Below, piece by piece: positions 1 through 6,483 of a stretch of 12,355 nucleotides of DNA (the first letter of the stretch is position 1; the number at the start of each line of letters is the position of its first letter). A program made the position numbers and the translations under genes. The stretch covers positions 1 to 12,355 of the forward strand of contig NZ_CAMLDV010000105.1 of NCBI RefSeq assembly GCF_946478835.1, given 5' to 3'. The notes beneath the pieces were generated by a model that saw nothing but the letters and a program-made list of their open reading frames with translations, had not been told where the DNA came from and did not search any database. This stretch comes from an uncultured Bdellovibrio sp. GTDB lineage: Bacteria; Bdellovibrionota; Bdellovibrionia; Bdellovibrionales; Bdellovibrionaceae.

Positions 1-3
1 GTC

Positions 4-9
4 GGGAGG
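4..9 (+). promoter_or_regulatory. Ribosome binding site of the S41 peptidase
   Basis: GGGAGG lies 6 bases upstream of the GTG at 16 and is the reason for choosing GTG rather than the in-frame ATG at 34. A TGA at 13-15 directly abuts this GTG, so an upstream gene may end there, but only four codons of it would be in the window. Confidence 0.55.
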
Positions 10-15
10 CGATGA

Positions 16-1569
16 GTGCTCAGTTCACCACGCATGTTCATATTCTCATTGTTTGTATTGGCCGTGGGGGTCAGTCTGTCCTTGTCACGTTCAAACAGTG
101 GCACTTCCAAGGTTAAGTCCGTTGAGGACTACTGGGCTGAGACGGGGCTCGGCCCAGCTGCCTTGGAAGATCTTCTGCAAGACCAAACGTGTGGAAGCTC
201 CGAGCGTTATTTCTTGGCCTGCACAAACTCCGTTCTCACAATTGCAAATCGTTTTAACTTAAGCCTCAACACCGAGGGAAACTTAGTTCCCGTTCATGAA
301 GCTTTGTCTAGCGACATGAGTTCCGAGAAAAAACAACTTGAGCCCTGGAGAGATTTCTTCGCAAATAACACCGACAAAGCCGTGAAGATCTCTTTCATGA
401 AAGCCTGGAAAGAACTCGAATCTCGTTACATTTCATCTTCGCAAAAATCGATGATGGTGGGTTTGGGTTTGAACGGATTTATCTCTGTGTTTCGTGATCC
501 ACATACGTACTTGATGCCGGTTTCTCAGTTTAAAGAAGTCGTTTCAAAAGCCGACAACCGCTCTACAGCTTTGGGAGTGGTGTTGGGACTTTCAGGCGGC
601 CAGTATGTAATTCGCAAAGTGACAGAAGGCAGTCCTGCAAAACTCGCAGGTCTTAAAAAAGGCGACGTTCTTTTAGAGATCAACGGTCACAAGCTCAAAG
701 GTCTTTTGCAGGCGCGCGTGTCGGAGCTTTTAAAAGGCGAAGTGGGTGAGGCAAGCACTCTTTTGGTCAGTCACGACGGGAACGAGAAAAAATATAAACT
801 TCGTCGCACAGAAATCACCGTGGCCACTGTTTCCACACGCGTGATTGACGGTATCAAACCAATCGGCGTTGTCGGTATTAACAAATTCGCCAAAGGTGCC
901 TGTGAAAAAGTAAAAGAGTCTTTGGAGATTGTTAAAAAAGCGCACGTCCGTGGATTGTTGTTAGATCTGCGTGACAACCCAGGCGGGCAGATGGAAGAAG
1001 CGGCTTGTATCACAAGCCTGTTTGTCGGATCTGAAAAGAAAATCTTCGAAGTTCGTTATCTCGATCCAGGTAAAAAAGCAGAAGAGTATTTTGGCGGAGA
1101 AGAAAAAATTTTTGATCTTCCCGTGGCCGTTCTTATCAACGGCGCCTCTGCAAGTGCTTCTGAAATCGTGGCGGGAGCTTTGCGTGACTTAAATCGCGCG
1201 GTTCTTGTTGGCGAAAGAACTTTCGGTAAGGGTTCTTTCCAGGAAGGCGAGTACTGGTCACAAAATAAAAAGATCGCTCTTTTTGAAACCAAAGGATTTT
1301 ACTATCTGCCGTCAGGGCGCTCTCCACAAATGAAAGGGCTGACTCCTGACGTGACGGTGAGTTTTGATAATATTTGGGTAGGCCGCGAAAACGATCAATT
1401 TATCAATCCATTGCGTGCGCCTGAGAAACAAATTCTCAATGCAGGAAAACTCTACTCTTCAGATTCATGTTTGGATATAGAGGAAAGTGCGACGGGCGAA
1501 GATCTTCAACTCTCAAAAGCGCGTCAGGTTTTATTCTGTGCAAGCACAGTGGCAAGAGCGGGGCTATGA
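16..1569 (+). CDS. S41 family C-terminal-processing peptidase, PDZ domain, exported
   Basis: Serine protease of the CTP/Tsp (S41) family, likely acting in the periplasm on C-terminal tails of envelope proteins. Length is 517 aa. A hydrophobic N-terminal segment (about residues 7-23) fits a signal peptide or anchor. A helical region carrying the family's DPHT motif (161-164) is followed by a PDZ domain (about 184-265), then the protease core: LDLRDNPGG (316-324), NGASASASE with Ser380 as nucleophile, and TFGKGSFQ with Lys405 as general base and Gln409. The Ser-to-Lys spacing of 25 matches what I recall for E. coli Prc. Cys59/Cys69 and Cys485/Cys508 could form disulfides, which fits export. The GTG start at 16 is preferred because GGGAGG (4-9) sits 6 bases before it; the ATG at 34 has no SD. 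It overlaps the next gene by ATGA. The physiological substrate is unknown. Confidence 0.9.
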   Translation: MLSSPRMFIFSLFVLAVGVSLSLSRSNSGTSKVKSVEDYWAETGLGPAALEDLLQDQTCGSSERYFLACTNSVLTIANRFNLSLNTEGNLVPVHEALSSDMSSEKKQLEPWRDFFANNTDKAVKISFMKAWKELESRYISSSQKSMMVGLGLNGFISVFRDPHTYLMPVSQFKEVVSKADNRSTALGVVLGLSGGQYVIRKVTEGSPAKLAGLKKGDVLLEINGHKLKGLLQARVSELLKGEVGEASTLLVSHDGNEKKYKLRRTEITVATVSTRVIDGIKPIGVVGINKFAKGACEKVKESLEIVKKAHVRGLLLDLRDNPGGQMEEAACITSLFVGSEKKIFEVRYLDPGKKAEEYFGGEEKIFDLPVAVLINGASASASEIVAGALRDLNRAVLVGERTFGKGSFQEGEYWSQNKKIALFETKGFYYLPSGRSPQMKGLTPDVTVSFDNIWVGRENDQFINPLRAPEKQILNAGKLYSSDSCLDIEESATGEDLQLSKARQVLFCASTVARAGL

Positions 1570-2204
1570 TCACGACAGATTTATTTAAGCATAAATTTAT
1601 TCCGGCAAAAAAGAAGTCGGACAATTTAATGATTGTTCTGCATGGTCGCGGTGACAGCATTAAGCCGTTTTTCTCTTTTAACGAAGAGCTAAACCTTCCG
1701 GAAATGAATTATCTTTTGCTGAACGCTCCTCGTCGCTTTATGGACGGTTACACTTGGTATGGGGAGCCTCCGTTTCAAGGTAAAGGCGTTCTTAAAATTC
1801 GCGAAAAACTTTTTGATCTTTTGAATGACTTAGAAAATCAAGGCTGGAAGAGCGAAAAGATTTTCCTCTTTGGATTTTCGCAAGGTTGTTTGATCAGTGC
1901 TGATATCGGTCTGAATTATCCAAAAAAATTAGGTGGCATCGTTGGTATCAGCGGCTACTTTAATTTCTACCCTCGTTGGAGAGCAAACCTTTCTCAAGAA
2001 GCTCGCCAGACCCCATGGATTTTCACACACGGACACCAGGACGACGTTCTTCCTCTTGAAGAAACTAAATACGGGGTGGATAAACTCAAAGACGCAGGCC
2101 TTCGTGTGGATTGGGTTGAAATGGAGAAAGATCATTCTCTTAAAGACGAGGAATATCCTATTATTCGACGTTGGGTCCGCGATCAACTTGCCGATTTAAA
2201 ATAA
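1566..2204 (+). CDS. Alpha/beta-hydrolase, carboxylesterase/phospholipase (YpfH-like) family
   Basis: Serine esterase of the small carboxylesterase/phospholipase family (about 210 aa); this one is 212 aa with no signal peptide, so cytoplasmic. The fold signatures are an oxyanion-loop segment IVLHGRGD near residue 23, the nucleophile elbow GFSQG with Ser105, HGHQD with Asp159 as the acid, and KDH with His190 as the base. That is a complete and correctly ordered triad. The open frame extends back to 1467 inside the S41 gene, but the ATG at 1566 is chosen because the preceding residues do not look like the family and because this ATG overlaps the protease stop (ATGA, 4 bases), the usual sign of translational coupling. 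The substrate is not readable from sequence; an ester, thioester or lysophospholipid are all possible. Confidence 0.85.
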   Translation: MITTDLFKHKFIPAKKKSDNLMIVLHGRGDSIKPFFSFNEELNLPEMNYLLLNAPRRFMDGYTWYGEPPFQGKGVLKIREKLFDLLNDLENQGWKSEKIFLFGFSQGCLISADIGLNYPKKLGGIVGISGYFNFYPRWRANLSQEARQTPWIFTHGHQDDVLPLEETKYGVDKLKDAGLRVDWVEMEKDHSLKDEEYPIIRRWVRDQLADLK

Positions 2205-2208
2205 TTTT

Positions 2209-2236
2209 TTGTCAGACATGATGGCCATCATATAGA
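2209..2236 (+). promoter_or_regulatory. Sigma70-like promoter with operator-like palindrome in the spacer
   Basis: TTGTCA (2209-2214, 5/6 to consensus) and TATAGA (2231-2236, 4/6) are 16 bases apart and point at the hemerythrin gene. The perfect 14-bp palindrome ATGATGGCCATCAT (2218-2231) fills almost the whole spacer, where a bound repressor would block RNA polymerase. The predicted leader is about 45-50 bases and contains a second small inverted repeat, ATTGC (2259-2263) / GCAAT (2270-2274). Assignment is by eye from consensus match and spacing. Confidence 0.5.
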
Positions 2237-2291
2237 AGTCTCCAACGCCACCCGATACATTGCGTGAATGCAATATAAAGGGAGCTAAATT

Positions 2292-2702
2292 ATGGCAGAC
2301 ACATTCTTTAAATGGGACCAACAGAAGTTATCGACTCATGTTGAGGCAATGGACAACGAACACAAGAAGCTTGTTGATATTATGAACCGCCTTTATGAGC
2401 GTCACGAAGCCAAGGCATCAAAGATTGAACTGAACTCGATCATTCGTGAGCTTGCCGCCTGGACAATCACACATTTTGATCATGAAGAGAAATTCTTTGA
2501 TACTCTTCCTTATTCTCATGCGGCCGTTCACAAAAAGATCCATAAAGATTTGATTGAAAGACTTAAAGGACATCAGGCGGAGTTTGAAAAAACGGGTGTT
2601 CTTACTCCGGCGTTCTTTCAGTTTCTTAAGACATGGCTCACAGCACACATTATGGGAATTGATACGAAATACGGAGAGATCGCGGTGAAACAAGCTGGCT
2701 AA
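2292..2702 (+). CDS. Bacteriohemerythrin
   Basis: Single-domain, cytoplasmic hemerythrin-like O2-binding protein with a non-heme di-iron centre. Length is 136 aa, normal for the family. All seven canonical ligands are present with the expected spacing: His24 (in DNEHKK), His61 and Glu65 (HFDHEE), His80 and His84 (HKKIH), His119 and Asp124 (HIMGID). The N-terminal aromatic WD (8-9) is also typical. Likely roles, known from the family, are O2 storage or delivery, O2 sensing, or protection of oxygen-labile enzymes; no fused signalling domain is present, so storage or scavenging is more likely. The SD AAGGGAG (2278-2284) lies 7 bases before the ATG. The gene is monocistronic, ending against the convergent gene at 2699 with a 4-base overlap. 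Confidence 0.95.
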   Translation: MADTFFKWDQQKLSTHVEAMDNEHKKLVDIMNRLYERHEAKASKIELNSIIRELAAWTITHFDHEEKFFDTLPYSHAAVHKKIHKDLIERLKGHQAEFEKTGVLTPAFFQFLKTWLTAHIMGIDTKYGEIAVKQAG

Positions 2703-2950
2703 TGAGCTGGCGATTTCAAGAGACTCTTCCATTTTTCAACGACAGCTCCGCTGCTGGCATCGATATCTAGGCGGCTGTCGTTGATTTCAACGGACTCCTT
2801 CTCTGGTTTAGGAACGGAAATATAAACTTTTTCGACCTTTTCTGAGACGGTGCCGCCGAAGGCTGGAAGTTTTCTGAGAGAGTTGAATCCCCAAGCGACG
2901 ATTATCAAAGAAGCGCACACTAATGATGCAATCAAAAATTTTTTCTTCAT
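2699..2950 (-). CDS. Small single-pass membrane-anchored or exported protein, unknown function
   Basis: I do not recognise this 83-aa protein. It starts MKKK, followed by a hydrophobic segment (about residues 5-21, including Cys12), typical of an uncleaved signal anchor or a signal peptide. The rest is a polar, lysine/glutamate-rich tail with no known motif, probably periplasmic. Its start at 2950 is preceded by a G-rich stretch (GGGATGGGG on the minus strand) that can serve as a weak SD. It lies 187 bases downstream of the SelO-like gene on the same strand and overlaps the end of the hemerythrin gene tail to tail. That it is a gene rests on the signal-anchor pattern and on the lack of an alternative on the plus strand. 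Confidence 0.6.
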   Translation of the reverse strand: MKKKFLIASLVCASLIIVAWGFNSLRKLPAFGGTVSEKVEKVYISVPKPEKESVEINDSRLDIDASSGAVVEKWKSLLKSPAH

Positions 2951-3116
2951 AACCCCATCCCCATGGATTGGGAATATGCAAAGTCATGCCATGTTCGAAA
3001 ATAAATTTAGTAATAAAGCGACGTTGAGGGAATAGACATCGCTTACTCTCTAGACAAAATCATCCAAGACATAAGGTCTCTTGGTGAGACAGAAAGATTT
3101 CTGAAATTTAAGGTTG

Positions 3117-3139
3117 AGGTGTTCCCAAGAAGAACACCT
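3117..3139 (-). terminator. Stem-loop at the stop codon of the SelO-like gene
   Basis: AGGTGTTC (3117-3124) and GAACACCT (3132-3139) form a perfect 8-bp stem with a 7-base loop, and the stem overlaps the TAG stop at 3138-3140. No clear U-tract follows on either strand, so this may be an mRNA 3'-end stabiliser or an inefficient terminator. A second, bulged stem (CCAAGAC at 3063-3069 with GTCTCTTGG at 3076-3084) lies just beyond it. Confidence 0.35.
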
Positions 3140-4994
3140 AAATAGACTCGCTATGTTCTTCAACGAGGCTTAAGAGTTTCGCATACAGATCCATCTTCAC
3201 CGCTGGAGTGGCTTGCAGATCACGGTAAAAACGACTGACAGGAACTTCAGGAGCACCGTTGTTCTCAAACACCAAACGATCGACGATCTTCTGAATCTGA
3301 TCCATTGAAAGACCTTTTTTCTTTTCAGTGATGATCTCTTCAACCATTTCAATCAACGCGTTTCCAGTGATACGTTTATCGGAATTCAGCTTGTCAGCTC
3401 GCTCACAAATTCCCTTCAAGATTGTTTCTGGCTTCTGTTTTCCGGCCGCAACCGTGACAAGTTCACGATAAAGTTCCTGGAAGGCCTGAATGTGACGTCT
3501 TTGTTTTTCCCCCATGCGAGCGTCGCGAACTTTGGCGAAACCCGAAAGGATTGTTTTAAAAAACACGTTTTCTGTCATCCAACGCTTTTCAAATGGCACT
3601 GGACTTTCCATCAAAAAGCGCGGCAATTCACGTAGAATAGAGCGCATATTGTAAAGAGCCGGATGATTGATTCCATCAGCCACTTTTTCACTGCTGCCAC
3701 TGATTTTAGCGCGTTCAAAGAAAGAAAACTCTTTATCGAAACGTTCAAAAAGATTTTTCTCAGCTAAGATATGACTTCTTTGGCTGGCGTTAAAGCCCAT
3801 GCGGTACAAAATGCGCTCCGCACGTTTTTCATCAAAAAGCTGATTGAATTTCTCAACCTGAGGATGGCGTGAGAAAACACGCAGTGGTTTTTTCTTTTTA
3901 GTTTTTAGATAGTCCACCATTTGCGCAAACACTTGTACGATCAAACGGGCTTTTTGTTTTTGTTCGTTCAGATTTGTTGAGAATCTTTCAACGTCATCAT
4001 AACGATATTTATCATGGCGAATTCCGAATTGGCGAACGCTGCCGTAGTCAATAATTCCGGCATCCGCTAAAACGTTGTCACCATCCCAGTCAAGCCACGC
4101 AAAAATATAATCGATATCCATTTGTGCGGTGAAATCCGCGAACGATTTGCAAACATGAACCAAAAGCTCATCGTATTTTGTGTTGCCCTTCGCTGTGATA
4201 TCCCACACTTTATTATCCGTCTGCCTATCGATCAGATAATCTGTCGCGGCTTTCAGGGCTTCATATTTTTCTTGTTTTAAATAAAGGAATAGGTGCGCTG
4301 GACGAATCAAATTCGGGGCCGCGCGAACACCGATGCCGTAACCTTTCCCGAGATCAATCACACAAAGAACACGCTCTGTGCGAAGCCCCTGTAGATGCAT
4401 AACCTCGGCAAGGATTGAGGCCGCTAAGAGTTCGTCAATTTCCGCTAAACCACAACCATAACCAAACTCAGTGCCACCGGTTTTTAAAGGCTTCTGTGCT
4501 TCGACAGCGCCAGGAGCCAAACAAGTGACGCCTGTACCACGGCTAGACACGTCCCATGTCATGCCACGGTGATAAACAGTGCCATTCCAAATGCCGCGGC
4601 CATCGCCGGAAGTTTTACCTTGTTTGTTAGCGTGTTGCAGTTGCAAGTAGCGAGTCGCCATATAGCGGTGAGGGCGAATGGTTTCAGGATCAACGCGACG
4701 GTGAGTGAGTTCGTCGTATTCATTGATGATTTGCAGAGAGAAGGTTTCAATGAGTTTCTTTTCAAGCTCTTCCGTCATCTGATGAGGATGATCGGGAGCG
4801 ATCAGACCCATTTCTTTTGCGAGTATGAAGTTGAAGTAGGCGACTTTTCCTGTTTGAAGCTCTCGCACCTTGTACGAGACATAGCCATCCTTAACAGCAT
4901 CCATCCAAGGGTGAACACCATTGAGTTGATCAAAGGAAGAATAAAAGTTCGACAGTTCCTTGAGCTTTCGAGCGCCGCTATGTTTCATCGTCAT
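3138..4994 (-). CDS. Divergent SelO-family (YdiU-like) protein adenylyltransferase, putative
   Basis: Read as a remote SelO, a pseudokinase-fold enzyme that transfers AMP from ATP to protein Ser/Thr/Tyr. From this start (618 aa) the SelO signatures appear in order: GDGRG (130-134; SelO has GDGRA); WDVSSRGTGVT (147-157; SelO has WDxQLKGAGxT, so Lys becomes Arg152); AEVMH with Glu197 (SelO SEAMH); VRAAP (223-227; SelO VRVAxS); GDN with Asp306/Asn307; and IDYGS with Asp316. Asn307 to Asp316 is 9 residues, as I recall for the Mg2+-binding pair in E. coli SelO. The tail after DYG is about 300 residues and helical, longer than usual, and lacks the C-terminal Cys or Sec. No signal peptide. The start at 4994 follows AAGGAG (12 bases) and GGAAG (4 bases); 4988 is an alternative. 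The open frame runs back to a TTG at 5105 without an SD. Family call is inferred from motifs only. Confidence 0.65.
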   Translation of the reverse strand: MTMKHSGARKLKELSNFYSSFDQLNGVHPWMDAVKDGYVSYKVRELQTGKVAYFNFILAKEMGLIAPDHPHQMTEELEKKLIETFSLQIINEYDELTHRRVDPETIRPHRYMATRYLQLQHANKQGKTSGDGRGIWNGTVYHRGMTWDVSSRGTGVTCLAPGAVEAQKPLKTGGTEFGYGCGLAEIDELLAASILAEVMHLQGLRTERVLCVIDLGKGYGIGVRAAPNLIRPAHLFLYLKQEKYEALKAATDYLIDRQTDNKVWDITAKGNTKYDELLVHVCKSFADFTAQMDIDYIFAWLDWDGDNVLADAGIIDYGSVRQFGIRHDKYRYDDVERFSTNLNEQKQKARLIVQVFAQMVDYLKTKKKKPLRVFSRHPQVEKFNQLFDEKRAERILYRMGFNASQRSHILAEKNLFERFDKEFSFFERAKISGSSEKVADGINHPALYNMRSILRELPRFLMESPVPFEKRWMTENVFFKTILSGFAKVRDARMGEKQRRHIQAFQELYRELVTVAAGKQKPETILKGICERADKLNSDKRITGNALIEMVEEIITEKKKGLSMDQIQKIVDRLVFENNGAPEVPVSRFYRDLQATPAVKMDLYAKLLSLVEEHSESI

Positions 4995-5040
4995 GATGCT
5001 TCCACACTCCTTGTAGAAAAATGAGACACTCTTCATATCG

Positions 5041-5067
5041 GCAGGCCAGGCCTGCACTTTAATATTA
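5041..5067 (-). promoter_or_regulatory. Putative promoter/operator of the SelO-like gene
   Basis: On the minus strand a TTCGGA, 17 bases, TAATAT arrangement (the -10 lies at plus positions 5062-5067) precedes the SelO-like gene. Immediately downstream of it, at the expected transcription start, is a perfect 7-1-7 palindrome GCAGGCCAGGCCTGC (5041-5055). The -35 is weak (3/6). The palindrome could be an operator shared with the divergent gene at 5120. Confidence 0.35.
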
Positions 5068-5119
5068 AGCCCTAAAAAAATTCTTCCGAATACTGGACTG
5101 GACAAAATAAGGGGACTTC

Positions 5120-5749
5120 ATGAAGACACCTGGATTTCTGCTTCTAGCGCTACTTTCCACAAGTTCATTTGCCGTTAACAAGGACATTTCCGGCCGTTTG
5201 ATTCAACCTTCTTTCGCTTCGGCGCCTGCATGTGAAGAGCGTCCGGAGTTCCTTACGGATATTCGTAACGATTTCGTCGGCACCGTGTCTCGCTTGCCAG
5301 AAGCGGTTTTGGTGGCAAGAGATGTCGAATATTATATTGAAGGCAAGCATGGGAACGAGGCGGTGAAGCTTTATGGTTATCAGTCTTTCTTACAGCAAAC
5401 AGCAGCATCGCAAATTCTTTGTGGAAGCGCTCCGCAAGCTGGTAAAGAGCGCTTTTCTTTGCTGGCGCCCACTTTAATCGATACTCGGAAGCAACCAAAA
5501 ATAGGCCAAAGTCTGTGGCAGTTTCAGCTCATGACGGAAGGAAATAAGTACTCTTTCTGGAATTTAAAGAGCCCTGCCTTAAAAAATAAAACGGATCTAG
5601 AGAAGTGGCTGAAAAGTTCCGGCGCTCAATACAAGATCTATCAGCGCTCGCACACGGAGTTTGAACTCATGCTGGTAAAAAAAGAGCGCGAGGTGACTCA
5701 ATATCTTTCCATTCGCTACGATTCAATTCCGGATATGCGCAATAACTAA
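5120..5749 (+). CDS. Exported protein of unknown function
   Basis: I do not recognise this 209-aa protein. A clear signal peptide (MKTPGFLLLALLSTSSFA, cleavage likely after Ala18) marks it as periplasmic or outer. The mature part has two cysteines, Cys38 and Cys101, which could form a disulfide. It is otherwise mixed alpha/beta with aromatic-rich stretches (residues 131-148) and no known motif; there is no lipobox and no repeat. The SD AAGGGG (5109-5114) is 5 bases before the ATG. It is divergent from the SelO-like gene, sharing the region with the palindrome at 5041-5055, and ends tail to tail with the solute-binding gene, overlapping by 4 bases. Confidence 0.7.
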   Translation: MKTPGFLLLALLSTSSFAVNKDISGRLIQPSFASAPACEERPEFLTDIRNDFVGTVSRLPEAVLVARDVEYYIEGKHGNEAVKLYGYQSFLQQTAASQILCGSAPQAGKERFSLLAPTLIDTRKQPKIGQSLWQFQLMTEGNKYSFWNLKSPALKNKTDLEKWLKSSGAQYKIYQRSHTEFELMLVKKEREVTQYLSIRYDSIPDMRNN

Positions 5750-6483
5750 AGTACTTGAACGGATAAATTGTATTTTTTAAAAAGAGCCTCCAACTTTTTG
5801 GAGGTTTTTAGTTTTTGAACCGCACCGTCGAATTCTTTTTTCGTGAGTTTGCTATGCGGGCTGATGGCGCAGGCAATCGGATACTCTTGCACTAAGAGAC
5901 GCTGGCGCTTTTCTTCAATTTCAGGATGATTGTTTTTAAAGTAATCGAAAAACACTTCGTCGATCACCACGTAACTTACACGATTGGATAACAATTTTTT
6001 TAAGTTTGCCTCGTCGGTGGGTGCGTCTTCGCGCACGAGGGACTTATCTTGAAAGTACGGATTTAAGTTCGGATAAGTGTAATCCAGGGACGTTCCGATG
6101 ACGACGCCCTTAAACTCATCCAATGATTTCGGCAGAGGAGCCGGGCCAACGATGATCTCGCGTTTTAAAAAAAGCGGGGCCGACCATGTCAGCTTGTCTT
6201 TAATAGGACTCCAAGCAGGAATCGTATAACAGAAAAAGTCCAACTTGCCTTTCTCTAAATAGACAGGAATGCGCGGTCGAGCCAACGCAAGCACGGAATG
6301 CTCTCGTCCTAGGATTTGCGCGAGACTTGAAATGAATTCAGGCAAAATTCCTTGCGGAGTATTTTGATCTAAAAAAAGCAAAGGTGGCGGCAGTGTGATC
6401 GGAACGCCCGCGCGCAAGGGAGCCTTGTTCGATGCTTCTGTAAAAACTGGGAATAAAAAGAAAAGGACTAACAGTAAATGCAT
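5746..6483 (-). CDS. Periplasmic solute-binding protein (SBP family 3-like)
   Basis: Resembles the polar amino-acid type extracellular solute-binding proteins. The 245-aa protein has a signal peptide (about residues 1-17), then the domain's typical opening LRAGVPITLPPP (23-34), a GILPEF segment (45-50) like the usual G-x-x-x-D/E-L, the DFFCYTIP strand (82-89), and GVVIGTSLDY (126-135), matching the lobe-crossing GxxxGT element. A C-terminal KKLEALFKKY (229-238) is the common last helix. Cys85 and Cys205 could pair. No permease or ATPase gene is adjacent, so it may be an orphan binding protein or ligand sensor. It is third in the operon, starting at a TAATG junction (1-base overlap) with no SD, so translation probably depends on reinitiation after the ATP-grasp-like gene. 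The ligand cannot be predicted. Confidence 0.75.
   Translation of the reverse strand: MHLLLVLFFLFPVFTEASNKAPLRAGVPITLPPPLLFLDQNTPQGILPEFISSLAQILGREHSVLALARPRIPVYLEKGKLDFFCYTIPAWSPIKDKLTWSAPLFLKREIIVGPAPLPKSLDEFKGVVIGTSLDYTYPNLNPYFQDKSLVREDAPTDEANLKKLLSNRVSYVVIDEVFFDYFKNNHPEIEEKRQRLLVQEYPIACAISPHSKLTKKEFDGAVQKLKTSKKLEALFKKYNLSVQVL

Noticed and set aside
1..15. End of an upstream gene (reading GTC GGG AGG CGA TGA, stop directly before the GTG at 16)
   Set aside because: Only four codons are visible, so neither frame nor identity can be supported.
1467..1565. Longer start for the alpha/beta-hydrolase inside the protease gene
   Set aside because: The extra 33 residues do not match the family, and the ATGA overlap at 1566 is a better start.
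3138..4994. Selenocysteine (in-frame TGA) as in eukaryotic SelO
   Set aside because: The frame ends with TAG after HSESI, and no Cys or TGA lies near the C terminus.
4569..5024. 151-codon open frame on the plus strand
   Set aside because: It is antisense to the SelO-like gene, has no SD or recognisable domain, and is explained as a shadow of the coding strand.
5041..5055. Transposon end or repeat-family unit
   Set aside because: Single copy in this window, no target duplication and no transposase nearby.
4995..5105. N-terminal extension of the SelO-like protein from a TTG at 5105
   Set aside because: No SD before the TTG; the extension runs through the palindrome and probable promoter, while SD-like AAGGAG/GGAAG precede 4994.
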